This document shows, in pieces, positions 9,264 through 17,547 of a stretch of 64,000 nucleotides of DNA (its first letter is position 1; every line of letters starts with the position of its first letter). The DNA is taken from the NCBI GenBank assembly GCA_963837805.1, contig CAWIOU010000044.1, forward strand, positions 238,941 through 302,940, in the 5' to 3' direction. The position numbers and the translations under genes were made by a program. Under the pieces are notes generated by a model that made no database searches, was not told the DNA's origin, and saw nothing but the letters and a program-made list of their open reading frames with translations. Origin of the DNA: Bog-756 sp963837805. Lineage in GTDB: Bacteria > Actinomycetota > Acidimicrobiia > Acidimicrobiales > RAAP-2.

Positions 9264-10481
9264 CTACCGGGCCGGAGGCACCCAACCGGGCGAGACCGAC
9301 GTCCGGCCGCCCACGATGCTCGAACCGATGTAGTTGCGCTGGGCCTCCACCGTGCCGGCCCCGATGCACAGGCCCCGGATGTCCCGGTAGGCCCGCTCCA
9401 GGGGGTACTCGCGGCTGTAGCCGTACCCCCCGTGGATCTGGATGGCCTCGTCGCACACGAACTTGGCCGCCAGGTTGGCCGCCGTCTTGGCCATGGCCGT
9501 CTCCAGGGCCGGAGGGGTGCCGCCCGGACCGGCCAGGCCGACGGCCCGGCTCAGCAGCAGCCGGGCGCCCTCGACGGCCACCGCCATGTCGGCCACCTTC
9601 CACTGCAGGCCCTGGAGGTCGGCGATGGGCCGGCCCCCGACCACCCGCTCGGTCATGTAGGTCACCGAGCGTTCGAGTGCCCCCTGGGCCGCCCCGATGC
9701 ACATGGCCGCGTTCCCGCACCGCTCGTGGTTGAGATGGGAGAGCAGTAGCTTGAACGGCTCCGACGAGGACGGGTCGCCGGCCACCAGGATGTCGTCGTC
9801 GGTGATGGCCACCCCATCGAAGGCGATCTCCGACTCGGTGGCGGCGTGGATGCCCATCCCCCGGTGCCGACCGGTCAGCTCCACCCCGGTCCGGTCCATG
9901 GGCACGATCACCGCGCCGATCCCCCTGGCCCCCTCCCCGCCGGGCCACCGGCACCAGACCAGCACCGCCGAGGCGGCATGCCCGAGTGTCGAGTAGTTCT
10001 TGTAGCCGTCGAGCCGCCACCGGTCCCCGTCGGGCTTGAGGGCGGTCCGCATGCCCTGGACGGCCGATCCGGCATCGGGCTCGGTGATCCCGATGCTGAT
10101 GATGGCCTGGCCGTCGGCCACCGCCGGGAGCCAGCGGTCCTTGAGGGCGTCCGAACCGAGGTGCTCGATCCCCCGGGGCGGGCCGTTGAAGGCCAGCTGG
10201 CAGCAGATGGCCGTCGAGACGTCCTGGCGGGCGATCTCCTCCAGCACGATGGCCGCCTCGACGTCCCCCATCCCGAGGCCGCCCCACTGCTCGCCGATGG
10301 TGACCCGGAAGAGGTCGGCGGCGGCCATGGCGGCGATGGCCTCCGAGGGCACCTCGCCGCTCTCGTCGTGGGCGGCCGCCCGCGGGGCCACCTCGCGGGC
10401 GGCGACGTCACGGGCCAGCTGGCGCAGCGCCGCCTGGTCCTCGTCCTCGGCCCACGCCCGGCCGGATCCGGTGGCGGTCAC
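9264..10481 (-). CDS. Acyl-CoA dehydrogenase
   Basis: 405 residues, intact. IGITEPDAGSAVQGM and GYKNYSTLGHAA are the FAD/substrate loops; NHERCGNAAMCIGAAQGALE and IQIHGGYGYSREYPLERAYRD mark the C-terminal helices. The late YEGT-type Glu is absent (GAGTVEAQRN). GTG start one base after the thiolase stop, so it is the last gene of the operon that begins at 17361. It is followed by a gap with a weak terminator-like hairpin. It probably supplies an enoyl-CoA to the pathway whose later steps are encoded just upstream. Confidence 0.88.
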   Translation of the reverse strand: MTATGSGRAWAEDEDQAALRQLARDVAAREVAPRAAAHDESGEVPSEAIAAMAAADLFRVTIGEQWGGLGMGDVEAAIVLEEIARQDVSTAICCQLAFNGPPRGIEHLGSDALKDRWLPAVADGQAIISIGITEPDAGSAVQGMRTALKPDGDRWRLDGYKNYSTLGHAASAVLVWCRWPGGEGARGIGAVIVPMDRTGVELTGRHRGMGIHAATESEIAFDGVAITDDDILVAGDPSSSEPFKLLLSHLNHERCGNAAMCIGAAQGALERSVTYMTERVVGGRPIADLQGLQWKVADMAVAVEGARLLLSRAVGLAGPGGTPPALETAMAKTAANLAAKFVCDEAIQIHGGYGYSREYPLERAYRDIRGLCIGAGTVEAQRNYIGSSIVGGRTSVSPGWVPPAR

Positions 10482-10482
10482 C

Positions 10483-11688
10483 TCACTCCGACGGTTCCGT
10501 GCCGACCACGCCCACGAAGCTCACGCACTCCCCGGGGGCGCCACCCAGGTTGTGGGTCAGCCCGAGGGTCCGCCCTCCCTCGGTGACCGTGGCGATCTGG
10601 CGCTCGGGCGGGGCCTGGCGCCGGAGCTGCAGCCAGCACTCGAAGAGCATCCGGAGCCCGGTGGCCCCGATCGGGTGGCCGAAGCTCTTCAGGCCCCCGT
10701 CGGGATTGACGGGGAGCTCCCCGTCCCGGTCGAAGGTACCGGCCAGCTCTTCCTTCCACGCCGTCCCCCGGTCGGCAAAACCGAGGTCCTCCATCAGGAC
10801 CAGCTCGGTCGGCGTGAAGCAGTCGTGGACCTCGGCCATGGCCAGTTCGGCCCGCGGGTCGGTGATGCCGGCCTGCTGGTAGGCGTCGGCCGCGGAGCGC
10901 ACCACCTCTTCGAAGCTGGTGTAGTCGTAGTCGGGGTCGATGGCCCCGGCCCCCGGTCCGGCCACGAGGCTGAGCCCCTTCACGTAGAGCGGCGAGTCGG
11001 TGTACAGGTGGGCGTCCTCGGCCCGGCAGATCAGCGCCGCCGCCGCCCCGTCACTCACGCCGCTGCAGTCGAAGACCCCGAGCTGCCCGGCCACTCGCGG
11101 CGAGGCGGCGATCTTCTCCAGCGAGACCTCCTTGCGGAACTGCGCTCTCGGGTTCACCGCGCCGTTGCGGTGGTTCTTCCAGGCGATCCGGTTGAGTACC
11201 GCGCCCATCTCCTCGGGGTCGACCCCGTACTTGTGGCAGTAGGCCGGAACCAGGAACGAGAAGGCGGCCGGCGAGCTCAGCTGGGGGTTGGTGCCGTCCC
11301 CGACCTTGTGGATCCCGGTCAGGCCCGAGAAGCCGGAGTCCTTCAGCTTCTCGACGCCGACGGCCATGGCCAGTCCGTAGGCGCCCGACGCCACCGCGTA
11401 GCAGGCATTCCGGAACGCCTCGGAGCCGGTGGCACAGAAATTCTCCACCCTGGTCACCGGCTTGTAATCCACCTTCAAGGGCTTGGACAGGGTGATGCCC
11501 GAGTTGCCGGACCCCAACGTGCCCAGCCAGAAGGCGTCGATGGCATCCATGGTCACTCCGGCCGACCCCACACACTCGACGACGGCATCGGTCAGGAGAT
11601 CGTTGACCCCCTTGTCCCACAGCTCACCGAAGGGGGTGCATCCCATGCCCACGATGGCCACCCGGTCGCGGATCCCAGTGCTGGTCAT
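10483..11688 (-). CDS. SCP-x-type thiolase / lipid-transfer protein
   Basis: 401 residues. VENFCATGSEAFRNA holds the nucleophilic Cys at about residue 85; VHDCFTPTELVL and FGHPIGATGLRM supply the His and second Cys/His motifs of the SCP-x thiolase branch. These enzymes cleave 3-ketoacyl-CoA thiolytically or, in the Ltp2 type, perform retro-aldol cleavage with a DUF35 partner. ATG at 11688 overlaps the stop of the upstream HMG-CoA-synthase-like/DUF35 gene (ATGA), a strong sign that the two proteins work together. In archaea and in actinobacterial steroid degradation, thiolase and DUF35 proteins form complexes. Confidence 0.88.
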   Translation of the reverse strand: MTSTGIRDRVAIVGMGCTPFGELWDKGVNDLLTDAVVECVGSAGVTMDAIDAFWLGTLGSGNSGITLSKPLKVDYKPVTRVENFCATGSEAFRNACYAVASGAYGLAMAVGVEKLKDSGFSGLTGIHKVGDGTNPQLSSPAAFSFLVPAYCHKYGVDPEEMGAVLNRIAWKNHRNGAVNPRAQFRKEVSLEKIAASPRVAGQLGVFDCSGVSDGAAAALICRAEDAHLYTDSPLYVKGLSLVAGPGAGAIDPDYDYTSFEEVVRSAADAYQQAGITDPRAELAMAEVHDCFTPTELVLMEDLGFADRGTAWKEELAGTFDRDGELPVNPDGGLKSFGHPIGATGLRMLFECWLQLRRQAPPERQIATVTEGGRTLGLTHNLGGAPGECVSFVGVVGTEPSE

Positions 11689-13163
11689 GTCCTCTGCTCT
11701 CCTTCTTCTCCGGTTCGGCCACGTCGGTCCTCGCTGCCTTCGGGGATCGGACGGGCCTTCCAGAAGTAATTGTGTACACCCTCGGCGCTGTACAGGCGCC
11801 GAAAGGTCATCTCCACCCTGGTGCCGACGGCGACGGCGCCGGGGTCGACGTCGGTCATCTCGCCCCGGTAGCGGCCCCCGCCGTCGAAGTCGATGACGGC
11901 GCCGACCATCGGCGGCGACAGGCTGAAGGCCAGCCTATCGATCGTGTAGGTGGCGACCGTTCCCCGGATGTCGGCCATCCGCTCGGGAACCATCTGGTCG
12001 ACGGCCTGGCACGAGAGACACACCCGGGTGGGGGGCAGATGACGGAAGCCGCACACCTGACACCGACTGGCGTTGAAGCCGAACTTCCACCCCTCGCTGC
12101 GCCGCGACGCCGGGGCGTCGGGGCGTTCGGGATCGGGCCGCCGGGGCGGTTCCTTGTGGAGGATGCCGCGCCAGGACATGAAGACCGGGTAGGACAGGTC
12201 GGAGCGGCCTTCGGTGGCCAGCTCGGCCACCGGCCGGATCCCCGCCTCCCGCCGCGCCCCCTGCACCCCGACCAACGCCTCGGTGGTGCGCAGGATGGCC
12301 ACATCGGCCCCGTCGGCGATCTCGACCATGGCCACCACCTGGCCCGGGGTGGCCCGCTCGAGGACGTCGGCCAGGGCGATCCCGGCCTGGGCCGCCCCCA
12401 GGTTACCGATCACGTCGGTCAGATCCGGGGCCACCCGCTCGGCCGGGACCCCGAGAGCCTTCTTCAGCGACCCCACCGCCCGGGCATGCAGACCGGTCAC
12501 GATCAGATGGTCGATGTCGGCAGCCGCCAGCCCGGCTTCTCGCAACGCGCCCTCGAACGCGGCCCGGGCCAGGGGGAGGAGGGCCTCCTCACCGAAGCGG
12601 TCCTCCCACTGACGTGATCCGGTCTCCCCGGGGACCCGCCAGCGCTCGAGGAATTCGTCGGTGGCGGCGGCGTGCCCGAGTAGGGATGCCACCCCGCCGT
12701 GGGGGGCGAACACGAAGGCCACCGCGCCGTCACCACCCTGGCTCTCGTCGACGCTGCCGGGCAGGCCGGTGCGCAGATCGGCCAGTACGGCGAGGGCGGG
12801 AGCCCGCTCCCCGGTCAGTCGGGCCAGTTCCATGGTGGCCCATGCCGACCGCACCGACCCGCACAGGTCGTAGGCGCCCGACCGGTGGGGCAGCCCGAGG
12901 CCGGCGTGCACGGTGGCCGCGTTGGTCTTGTCCAGGTACGCCGGGGCCGGCGTGGAGAAATAGACATTCTCGGGATCGGGCATGCCGGCCACCCCGAGGG
13001 CCCGACGTCCGGCCTCGACCGCCATCGACGACGTGTCCTCGTCGTAGGAGGCCACCGTCCGTCGACCGCGGCCGGGAGCGGTGCCGAAGGCCTCGCCGAT
13101 CACCCGGCGTTCGAGCCGCCAGTACGGAAAATAGACACCCCACGAAACAATTCCGGCTACCAC
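11685..13163 (-). CDS. HMG-CoA-synthase-like ketosynthase fused to DUF35 OB-fold protein
   Basis: 492 residues, two domains. Residues 1 to about 330 resemble 3-hydroxy-3-methylglutaryl-CoA synthase / KAS III: MVAGIVSWGVYFPYW-like start, SYDEDTSSMA, and YDLCGSVRSA with the active Cys near residue 101. From about 350 a rubredoxin-like zinc ribbon (CQVCGF, then CLSC, near 368-385) and an OB fold (GTVATYTIDRL, AVIDFDGGGRYRGEM) form a DUF35 module. The GTG at 13163 is chosen because homology begins there and AAAGG precedes it. Its stop overlaps the thiolase start. DUF35 proteins bridge thiolases and HMG-CoA synthases in archaea; here synthase and bridge are one chain. Confidence 0.82.
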   Translation of the reverse strand: MVAGIVSWGVYFPYWRLERRVIGEAFGTAPGRGRRTVASYDEDTSSMAVEAGRRALGVAGMPDPENVYFSTPAPAYLDKTNAATVHAGLGLPHRSGAYDLCGSVRSAWATMELARLTGERAPALAVLADLRTGLPGSVDESQGGDGAVAFVFAPHGGVASLLGHAAATDEFLERWRVPGETGSRQWEDRFGEEALLPLARAAFEGALREAGLAAADIDHLIVTGLHARAVGSLKKALGVPAERVAPDLTDVIGNLGAAQAGIALADVLERATPGQVVAMVEIADGADVAILRTTEALVGVQGARREAGIRPVAELATEGRSDLSYPVFMSWRGILHKEPPRRPDPERPDAPASRRSEGWKFGFNASRCQVCGFRHLPPTRVCLSCQAVDQMVPERMADIRGTVATYTIDRLAFSLSPPMVGAVIDFDGGGRYRGEMTDVDPGAVAVGTRVEMTFRRLYSAEGVHNYFWKARPIPEGSEDRRGRTGEEGEQRT

Positions 13164-13183
13164 AGAGGACCCTTTCTCTCGAC

Positions 13184-14734
13184 TCAGGATTCCACGACGC
13201 TCAGCGACGCGGCCCGCTCCTTGAGCGCCGGCCGGTTCGGCTTCCCCACCCCGAGCTCGGGGATCTCCTCCAGGTGCACCACGATCTCGGGCGTCTTGAA
13301 CCGGGCCACCCCCTGGTCGGCGAACCAACGGCGGCACTCGTCCACGTCGATCTTCTGACTTCCCACCACGAAGGCGGCCACCCGCTCCCCCAGGCGACGG
13401 TCGGGACAGCCGACGACCACGGCCTGACGGACCTCGGGGTGCCGCTCGAGCACCCGCTCGACCTCGGCGGAGGCGATGTTCTCGCCCCCTCTGATGATCA
13501 GCTCCTTGAGACGACCGACGATGGTCAGCCATCCGTCACCGTCGAGCGTCCCGAGGTCGCCGGTGGCGAACCAACCGCGGCGGACCGCCTCGTCGGTCTG
13601 GGACCGCTCCCCGTAGCCGACGAACAGCTCGGGTCCCCGGACCAGGACCTCGCCGGGTTCGCCGGCCGCCAGCACGCGGTCGGTGGCCGGATCGACCACC
13701 CGGATCTCAGCCTCGCCGACCGAGTGGCCGTCGGTGTCACGCGCCCGGTCCGGCCCGTCCTGCCAGCTGCTGGTGGTGACGGTGGGCGCCTCGGTCGAGC
13801 CGTAGGTGCGCTTGACCAGGGCCCCGAGACCCTCACGGGCCGTGTCGATGAACTCCGGGGTGACGCCCATGGCCCCACAGGAGACCACCCGGAGGTCGGC
13901 CACCTGGGACCGGTAACCGGGCACGTCCATCATCCCGACGAACAGGGTCGGCGGGCCGATCATGAAACTGACCCGGTTGGCGCCGGCCAGCTCGACACCC
14001 CGCTCGGCATCCCACTTCTCCATGAGCACGACGGCCATGGCCGCCGTCCCGGGCACGAGCACGGCGTTGAGCAGGCCGGACACGTGGGCCAACGGTGACG
14101 GCATCAGCGCCACGTCGGCGCTGGTGAGCCCGTGGGCCCTGGTCATGGACAGGGCTTTGTAGGCCAGGCCCCGGTGGGTGTGGAACACCGCCTTGGGGTT
14201 CCCGGTCGATCCGGAGGTGAACAGCACGACACCGATGTCCGACCCCCGGCCCCCGCCCACGGGAAGAGGCCGGCCGCCGACCAGGTCCTCGAAGCGGGCG
14301 TCACCGCTGCGCGCCTCGATGGCGTCCACCAGGTCGGCCAGGGGGAGGCCGGGCGTGCTCAGGGCCAGTGCCGGTTCGAGGTCGGCCAGCACCCGGGCCA
14401 CCTCGGCCCCGCCCACCTGATGGTGGATGGGGGCGGCCACCGCGCCGCACCTCCAGCAGGCGCGGAACAGCACCAAGGCCTCCCACCAGTTGGGCAGCTG
14501 CCAGGTGACGATGTCGCCGTGGCGGACGCCCCGGGCCCGCATACCACCGGCCACCGATCCCACCAGGCGTTCGAGTCCGGCGCTGTCGAGACGAACGTCC
14601 CCGTCGATCACGGCCGGAGCGTCCGGGGAGCGGGGCGACGACAGCAGGGCGTCGAGCGTCGGGACATCCCAGGCGCCGCCGGGCCGCCGGAACCGGGCCG
14701 CGTCGGGCTGGCGATAGGTGGTTCGGAGCCTCAC
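13184..14734 (-). CDS. AMP-dependent acyl-CoA synthetase/ligase
   Basis: 516 residues of the ANL superfamily. The adenylate motif is VLFTSGSTGNPKAVF, followed by KRTYGSTEAP (A5), GWFATGDLGTLDGDGWL (A7), GRLKELIIRGGENIASAEVE (A8 hinge) and GVGKPNRPALK with the C-terminal catalytic Lys. It activates a carboxylic acid to its acyl-CoA with ATP. GTG at 14734 is chosen at the start of homology, with GGAG about 15 bases upstream. Second of two ligases in the operon; crotonase between them. The substrate could be a fatty acid, cyclic carboxylate or steroid-type side chain. Confidence 0.86.
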   Translation of the reverse strand: MRLRTTYRQPDAARFRRPGGAWDVPTLDALLSSPRSPDAPAVIDGDVRLDSAGLERLVGSVAGGMRARGVRHGDIVTWQLPNWWEALVLFRACWRCGAVAAPIHHQVGGAEVARVLADLEPALALSTPGLPLADLVDAIEARSGDARFEDLVGGRPLPVGGGRGSDIGVVLFTSGSTGNPKAVFHTHRGLAYKALSMTRAHGLTSADVALMPSPLAHVSGLLNAVLVPGTAAMAVVLMEKWDAERGVELAGANRVSFMIGPPTLFVGMMDVPGYRSQVADLRVVSCGAMGVTPEFIDTAREGLGALVKRTYGSTEAPTVTTSSWQDGPDRARDTDGHSVGEAEIRVVDPATDRVLAAGEPGEVLVRGPELFVGYGERSQTDEAVRRGWFATGDLGTLDGDGWLTIVGRLKELIIRGGENIASAEVERVLERHPEVRQAVVVGCPDRRLGERVAAFVVGSQKIDVDECRRWFADQGVARFKTPEIVVHLEEIPELGVGKPNRPALKERAASLSVVES

Positions 14735-14760
14735 GGTTCGACGTTCTCCAGCTGCGGCGC

Positions 14761-15690
14761 TCAACGCGCCGGAACAGGTCCCTCCACGGCATCCTCGACG
14801 GCGATGCGGACCGGTGGGGCGTTGCGCCAGCTGGCGATGCCGTCCTCCTCCTCGGCCACCGGGTACTTCGACTCGTGGATCTCCGCCCAGTGCGAGTGGT
14901 TGAGCTGATGGAGGGTGAAGCAGGCCTGCAGGGAGTTGTAGAAGCCCATGTTGTCCACGGTCTGGTTGACCGACTCCTTGATCAGCAGGGCGGTCATGGT
15001 GGGCAGCTCGGCGATGCGCCGGGCGTAGGCCAGGGTGCGGTCGCTCAGTTCGTCCACCGGGAAGACCTTGCTGACCATGCCCAACCGGTGCGCCTCGTGG
15101 ACGTCGATGGCGTCGCCGGTCAGCATGAGCTCCTTGGTCCGGCGGGGGCCGAACTCCCACGGGTGGCCGAAGTACTCGACGCCGCACATCCCGAGACGGG
15201 TCCCGACCACGTCGGCGAAGTACACGTCGTCGGCGGCCACGATGAGATCGCAGGCCCACATGAGCATGAGCCCGGCCGCGTAGACGGTTCCCTGCACCTG
15301 GGCCACGGTGATCTTGCGCAGATTGCGCCAGCGCAGTGTGTTCTGGAAGTAGTAGTTCCACTCCTGGAGCATCCGGGCCTCGGCCCCCTTGCGGGTGGCC
15401 CCGTTGATGGTCTCCGACCGATGCTGGTCGGGTCCGGGCATCCGCTCGGCCGTGGCCTCCTTGGATCCCATGTCGTGCCCCGAGGAGAAAAGAGGTCCCA
15501 CCCCCCCGAGGATGACCACCCGGACGGCATCGTCCTCTTCGGCGCGGTGGAAGGCCTCGTCCAGCTCGACCAGCAGACCACGGTTCTGGGCGTTGCGGGT
15601 CTCGGGGCGGTTGAGCATGATGCGCACCACCGAGCCCGCCTCCAGCTCTTCGTAGGTGATGTACTTTCCGTCCTGCTTGGCCTCTGCCAT
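14761..15690 (-). CDS. Enoyl-CoA hydratase/isomerase family protein
   Basis: 309 residues. IMLNRPETRNAQNRGLL, LFSSGHDMGSKE and VQGTVYAAGLMLMWACDLIVAADD (in part) are crotonase motifs. The oxyanion-hole Gly/Ala region is present. A longer C-terminal tail (NSLQACFTLHQLNHSHWAE) marks the subgroup often annotated as enoyl-CoA hydratase in mycobacterial lipid clusters. Start ATG at 15690 is preceded by AGGAGTGTTGAGGAC; in-frame starts also exist at 15708 and 15729. Sits 27 bases before the downstream acyl-CoA ligase start. Hydrates an enoyl-CoA, presumably the product of one of the nearby dehydrogenases. Confidence 0.82.
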   Translation of the reverse strand: MAEAKQDGKYITYEELEAGSVVRIMLNRPETRNAQNRGLLVELDEAFHRAEEDDAVRVVILGGVGPLFSSGHDMGSKEATAERMPGPDQHRSETINGATRKGAEARMLQEWNYYFQNTLRWRNLRKITVAQVQGTVYAAGLMLMWACDLIVAADDVYFADVVGTRLGMCGVEYFGHPWEFGPRRTKELMLTGDAIDVHEAHRLGMVSKVFPVDELSDRTLAYARRIAELPTMTALLIKESVNQTVDNMGFYNSLQACFTLHQLNHSHWAEIHESKYPVAEEEDGIASWRNAPPVRIAVEDAVEGPVPAR

Positions 15691-15795
15691 GTCCTCAACA
15701 CTCCTCATCTGCTCGTCCCGATCGCTCATCTTCGGCCGGGCGCCCGCCCGTCCGGGGGGCGCGGTCCCGTGGGAGCCCCCGGTGGCCCGGCCACG

Positions 15796-17361
15796 CTATA
15801 CCTCGGTCCTCGTGACCCGCCCATCCTGCGCCGGTCGATGGTCCCGACCACCGTGCCCGTCCTCGGGTCCTTCCGCGGCGTCGACACCGTCGCGCTCGGC
15901 CACCAGCGCTGCCCGGTTGAACTTCATGGCCTCGCTCCGGGGAATGGACGGGACGAACTCGACGGTCTTGGGGACCTTGTAGGGGGCCAGCCGGTCCCGG
16001 GCGAAGGCGATGACCCCGTCGTCGTCGAGTGACGGGTCGAGGGGGGCCACGATGGCGTGCACGCGGCGTCCCCAGGTCTCGTCGTGCAGCCCGACGACGA
16101 CCACGTCGCCGATGCCGGGGTGCTCGCTGAGGGCCGCCTCGACCTCGGCCGGGAACACGTTGACGCCGCCGGTGACGATCATGTCCACCCGGCGGTCGGC
16201 CATGTAGAGGAACCCATCCTCGTCGAGCCAGCCCAGGTCCCCCACCGAGGCGAAGCCGTCGGCGGTGTCGTCCAGCGGCTTCACGTCGCCGACGTAGCTG
16301 GCCAGGGGCCCGGTCGGTGTCCGCAGGTAGATCCCCCCGATCTCACCCGGAGGGAGCCGGTCGCCCGCCGGTCCGAGGATGGCCACCTCGGTCTCGCCCA
16401 TGCCCCGTCCGAGGGTCCCCGGGTGGGCCAGCCATTCGTCCCCCCGGCACACCACGATGCCGATCATCTCGGAGGCGCCGTAGGACATGTAGAAATTCTC
16501 AGCACCCACCAGGTCGATCCAGAAACGGCCCAACCACAGCGGGAGCGCCGCCGCCCCCTGTTGGACCCAGTTCAGGCTGGACAGGTCGCGGTCCTCGATC
16601 CCGGGGACCTGGGCCAGCCGCTGCAGCATGGGGGTGGCGGCGATGAACCCGGTGATGCCGTGCTTCTCGATCATGTCCAGCACCAGCGGAGCCTTGAACC
16701 GCTCCATCAGCACGATCGAGTCGCCGCCCAGGAGGGTGCGGAAGGCGGTGAATCCGTTGGTGTGGTAGAGCGGCGCCGGGCACAGCACCCGCTGGGGCCT
16801 GGACATCGGCCCGTACGACGCCACCACCGACGAGGTGACGTTGGTCGACAGCAGGAAGACGGCCGGGCCCTTCTGCACGATGACCTTGGGCGTGCCGGTC
16901 GACCCCGAGCTGCACACCCCCCACCCGTTGGGAGCGATCACCTCGGGCCGGGCGGTGGTCGGGTACGACCGGCTCTCGTCCACCATGTGGGCGTGGTCGG
17001 CGTCGACCACCAGGTCCGGCTCGAGGACGGCCAGCAACCGGCTCAGCTCCCAGGCGGGGAGGTCCCAGCGCACCGGGACCACCGTCGCCCCCACCTTCCA
17101 GCCGGCGAAACAGGAGAGGAGGTGCTCGGGAGAGTTGCGGAGGCACACCGCCAGCCGGTCCCCCACTCCGAGCCCCTGTCCGGCGAAGAGATGGGCCAGC
17201 TGGGTGGACCGGGTGTCGAGCTCGTTCCAGGTGATGGTGCACTCGTCGCCGTCCTCGCTGACGAAGACCACGGCGACGGCGTCACCGCCTTCGGCCGCCA
17301 CCTGGCCCAGGCGCGTCCCGTAGGGGATGCCGACTTCCTCCGGTACCGTGCTCAGGCTCAT
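15796..17361 (-). CDS. AMP-dependent acyl-CoA synthetase/ligase
   Basis: 521 residues, ANL superfamily. GVCSSGSTGTPKVIVQKG is the P-loop-like adenylate motif, MSYGASEMIG the A5 motif, GFASVGDLGWLDEDGFLYMADR the A7/A8 region, and IPRSEAMKFNRAALV contains the C-terminal Lys. It is probably the first gene of the minus-strand operon running down to 9264. ATG at 17361 follows GATGAGGGG with very short spacing. The facing amidohydrolase starts 187 bases away, so both promoters lie in this gap. Differs enough from the 13184-14734 ligase that the two may act on different intermediates. Confidence 0.85.
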   Translation of the reverse strand: MSLSTVPEEVGIPYGTRLGQVAAEGGDAVAVVFVSEDGDECTITWNELDTRSTQLAHLFAGQGLGVGDRLAVCLRNSPEHLLSCFAGWKVGATVVPVRWDLPAWELSRLLAVLEPDLVVDADHAHMVDESRSYPTTARPEVIAPNGWGVCSSGSTGTPKVIVQKGPAVFLLSTNVTSSVVASYGPMSRPQRVLCPAPLYHTNGFTAFRTLLGGDSIVLMERFKAPLVLDMIEKHGITGFIAATPMLQRLAQVPGIEDRDLSSLNWVQQGAAALPLWLGRFWIDLVGAENFYMSYGASEMIGIVVCRGDEWLAHPGTLGRGMGETEVAILGPAGDRLPPGEIGGIYLRTPTGPLASYVGDVKPLDDTADGFASVGDLGWLDEDGFLYMADRRVDMIVTGGVNVFPAEVEAALSEHPGIGDVVVVGLHDETWGRRVHAIVAPLDPSLDDDGVIAFARDRLAPYKVPKTVEFVPSIPRSEAMKFNRAALVAERDGVDAAEGPEDGHGGRDHRPAQDGRVTRTEV

Positions 17362-17547
17362 CCCCTCATCCCACCACGTCCGGTGACGCCCACGCTCACC
17401 CGCACCGGTGGATGGTAGCGCAAATGGCATTTCCGCTCGGCAACGGGGGCTGTTAGCGTACGGGGGAACGAGCCAGGCCGCTGCCGGGCCGGCGCCGTGC
17501 CACTCGGGGGAAGCGGCTCGCGCAGCGGACAGCAAAGGAGAGACGCC

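Noticed and set aside
9046..10287. A 413-codon minus-strand frame overlapping the acyl-CoA dehydrogenase at 9264-10481
   Set aside because: The overlapping frame at 9264-10481 carries all acyl-CoA dehydrogenase motifs; this one has an arginine/glycine-rich composition and no motif.
13184..15361. An N-terminal extension of more than 200 residues on the acyl-CoA ligase
   Set aside because: The extension is an antisense-like reading of the crotonase gene at 14761-15690; homology begins at the GTG at 14734.
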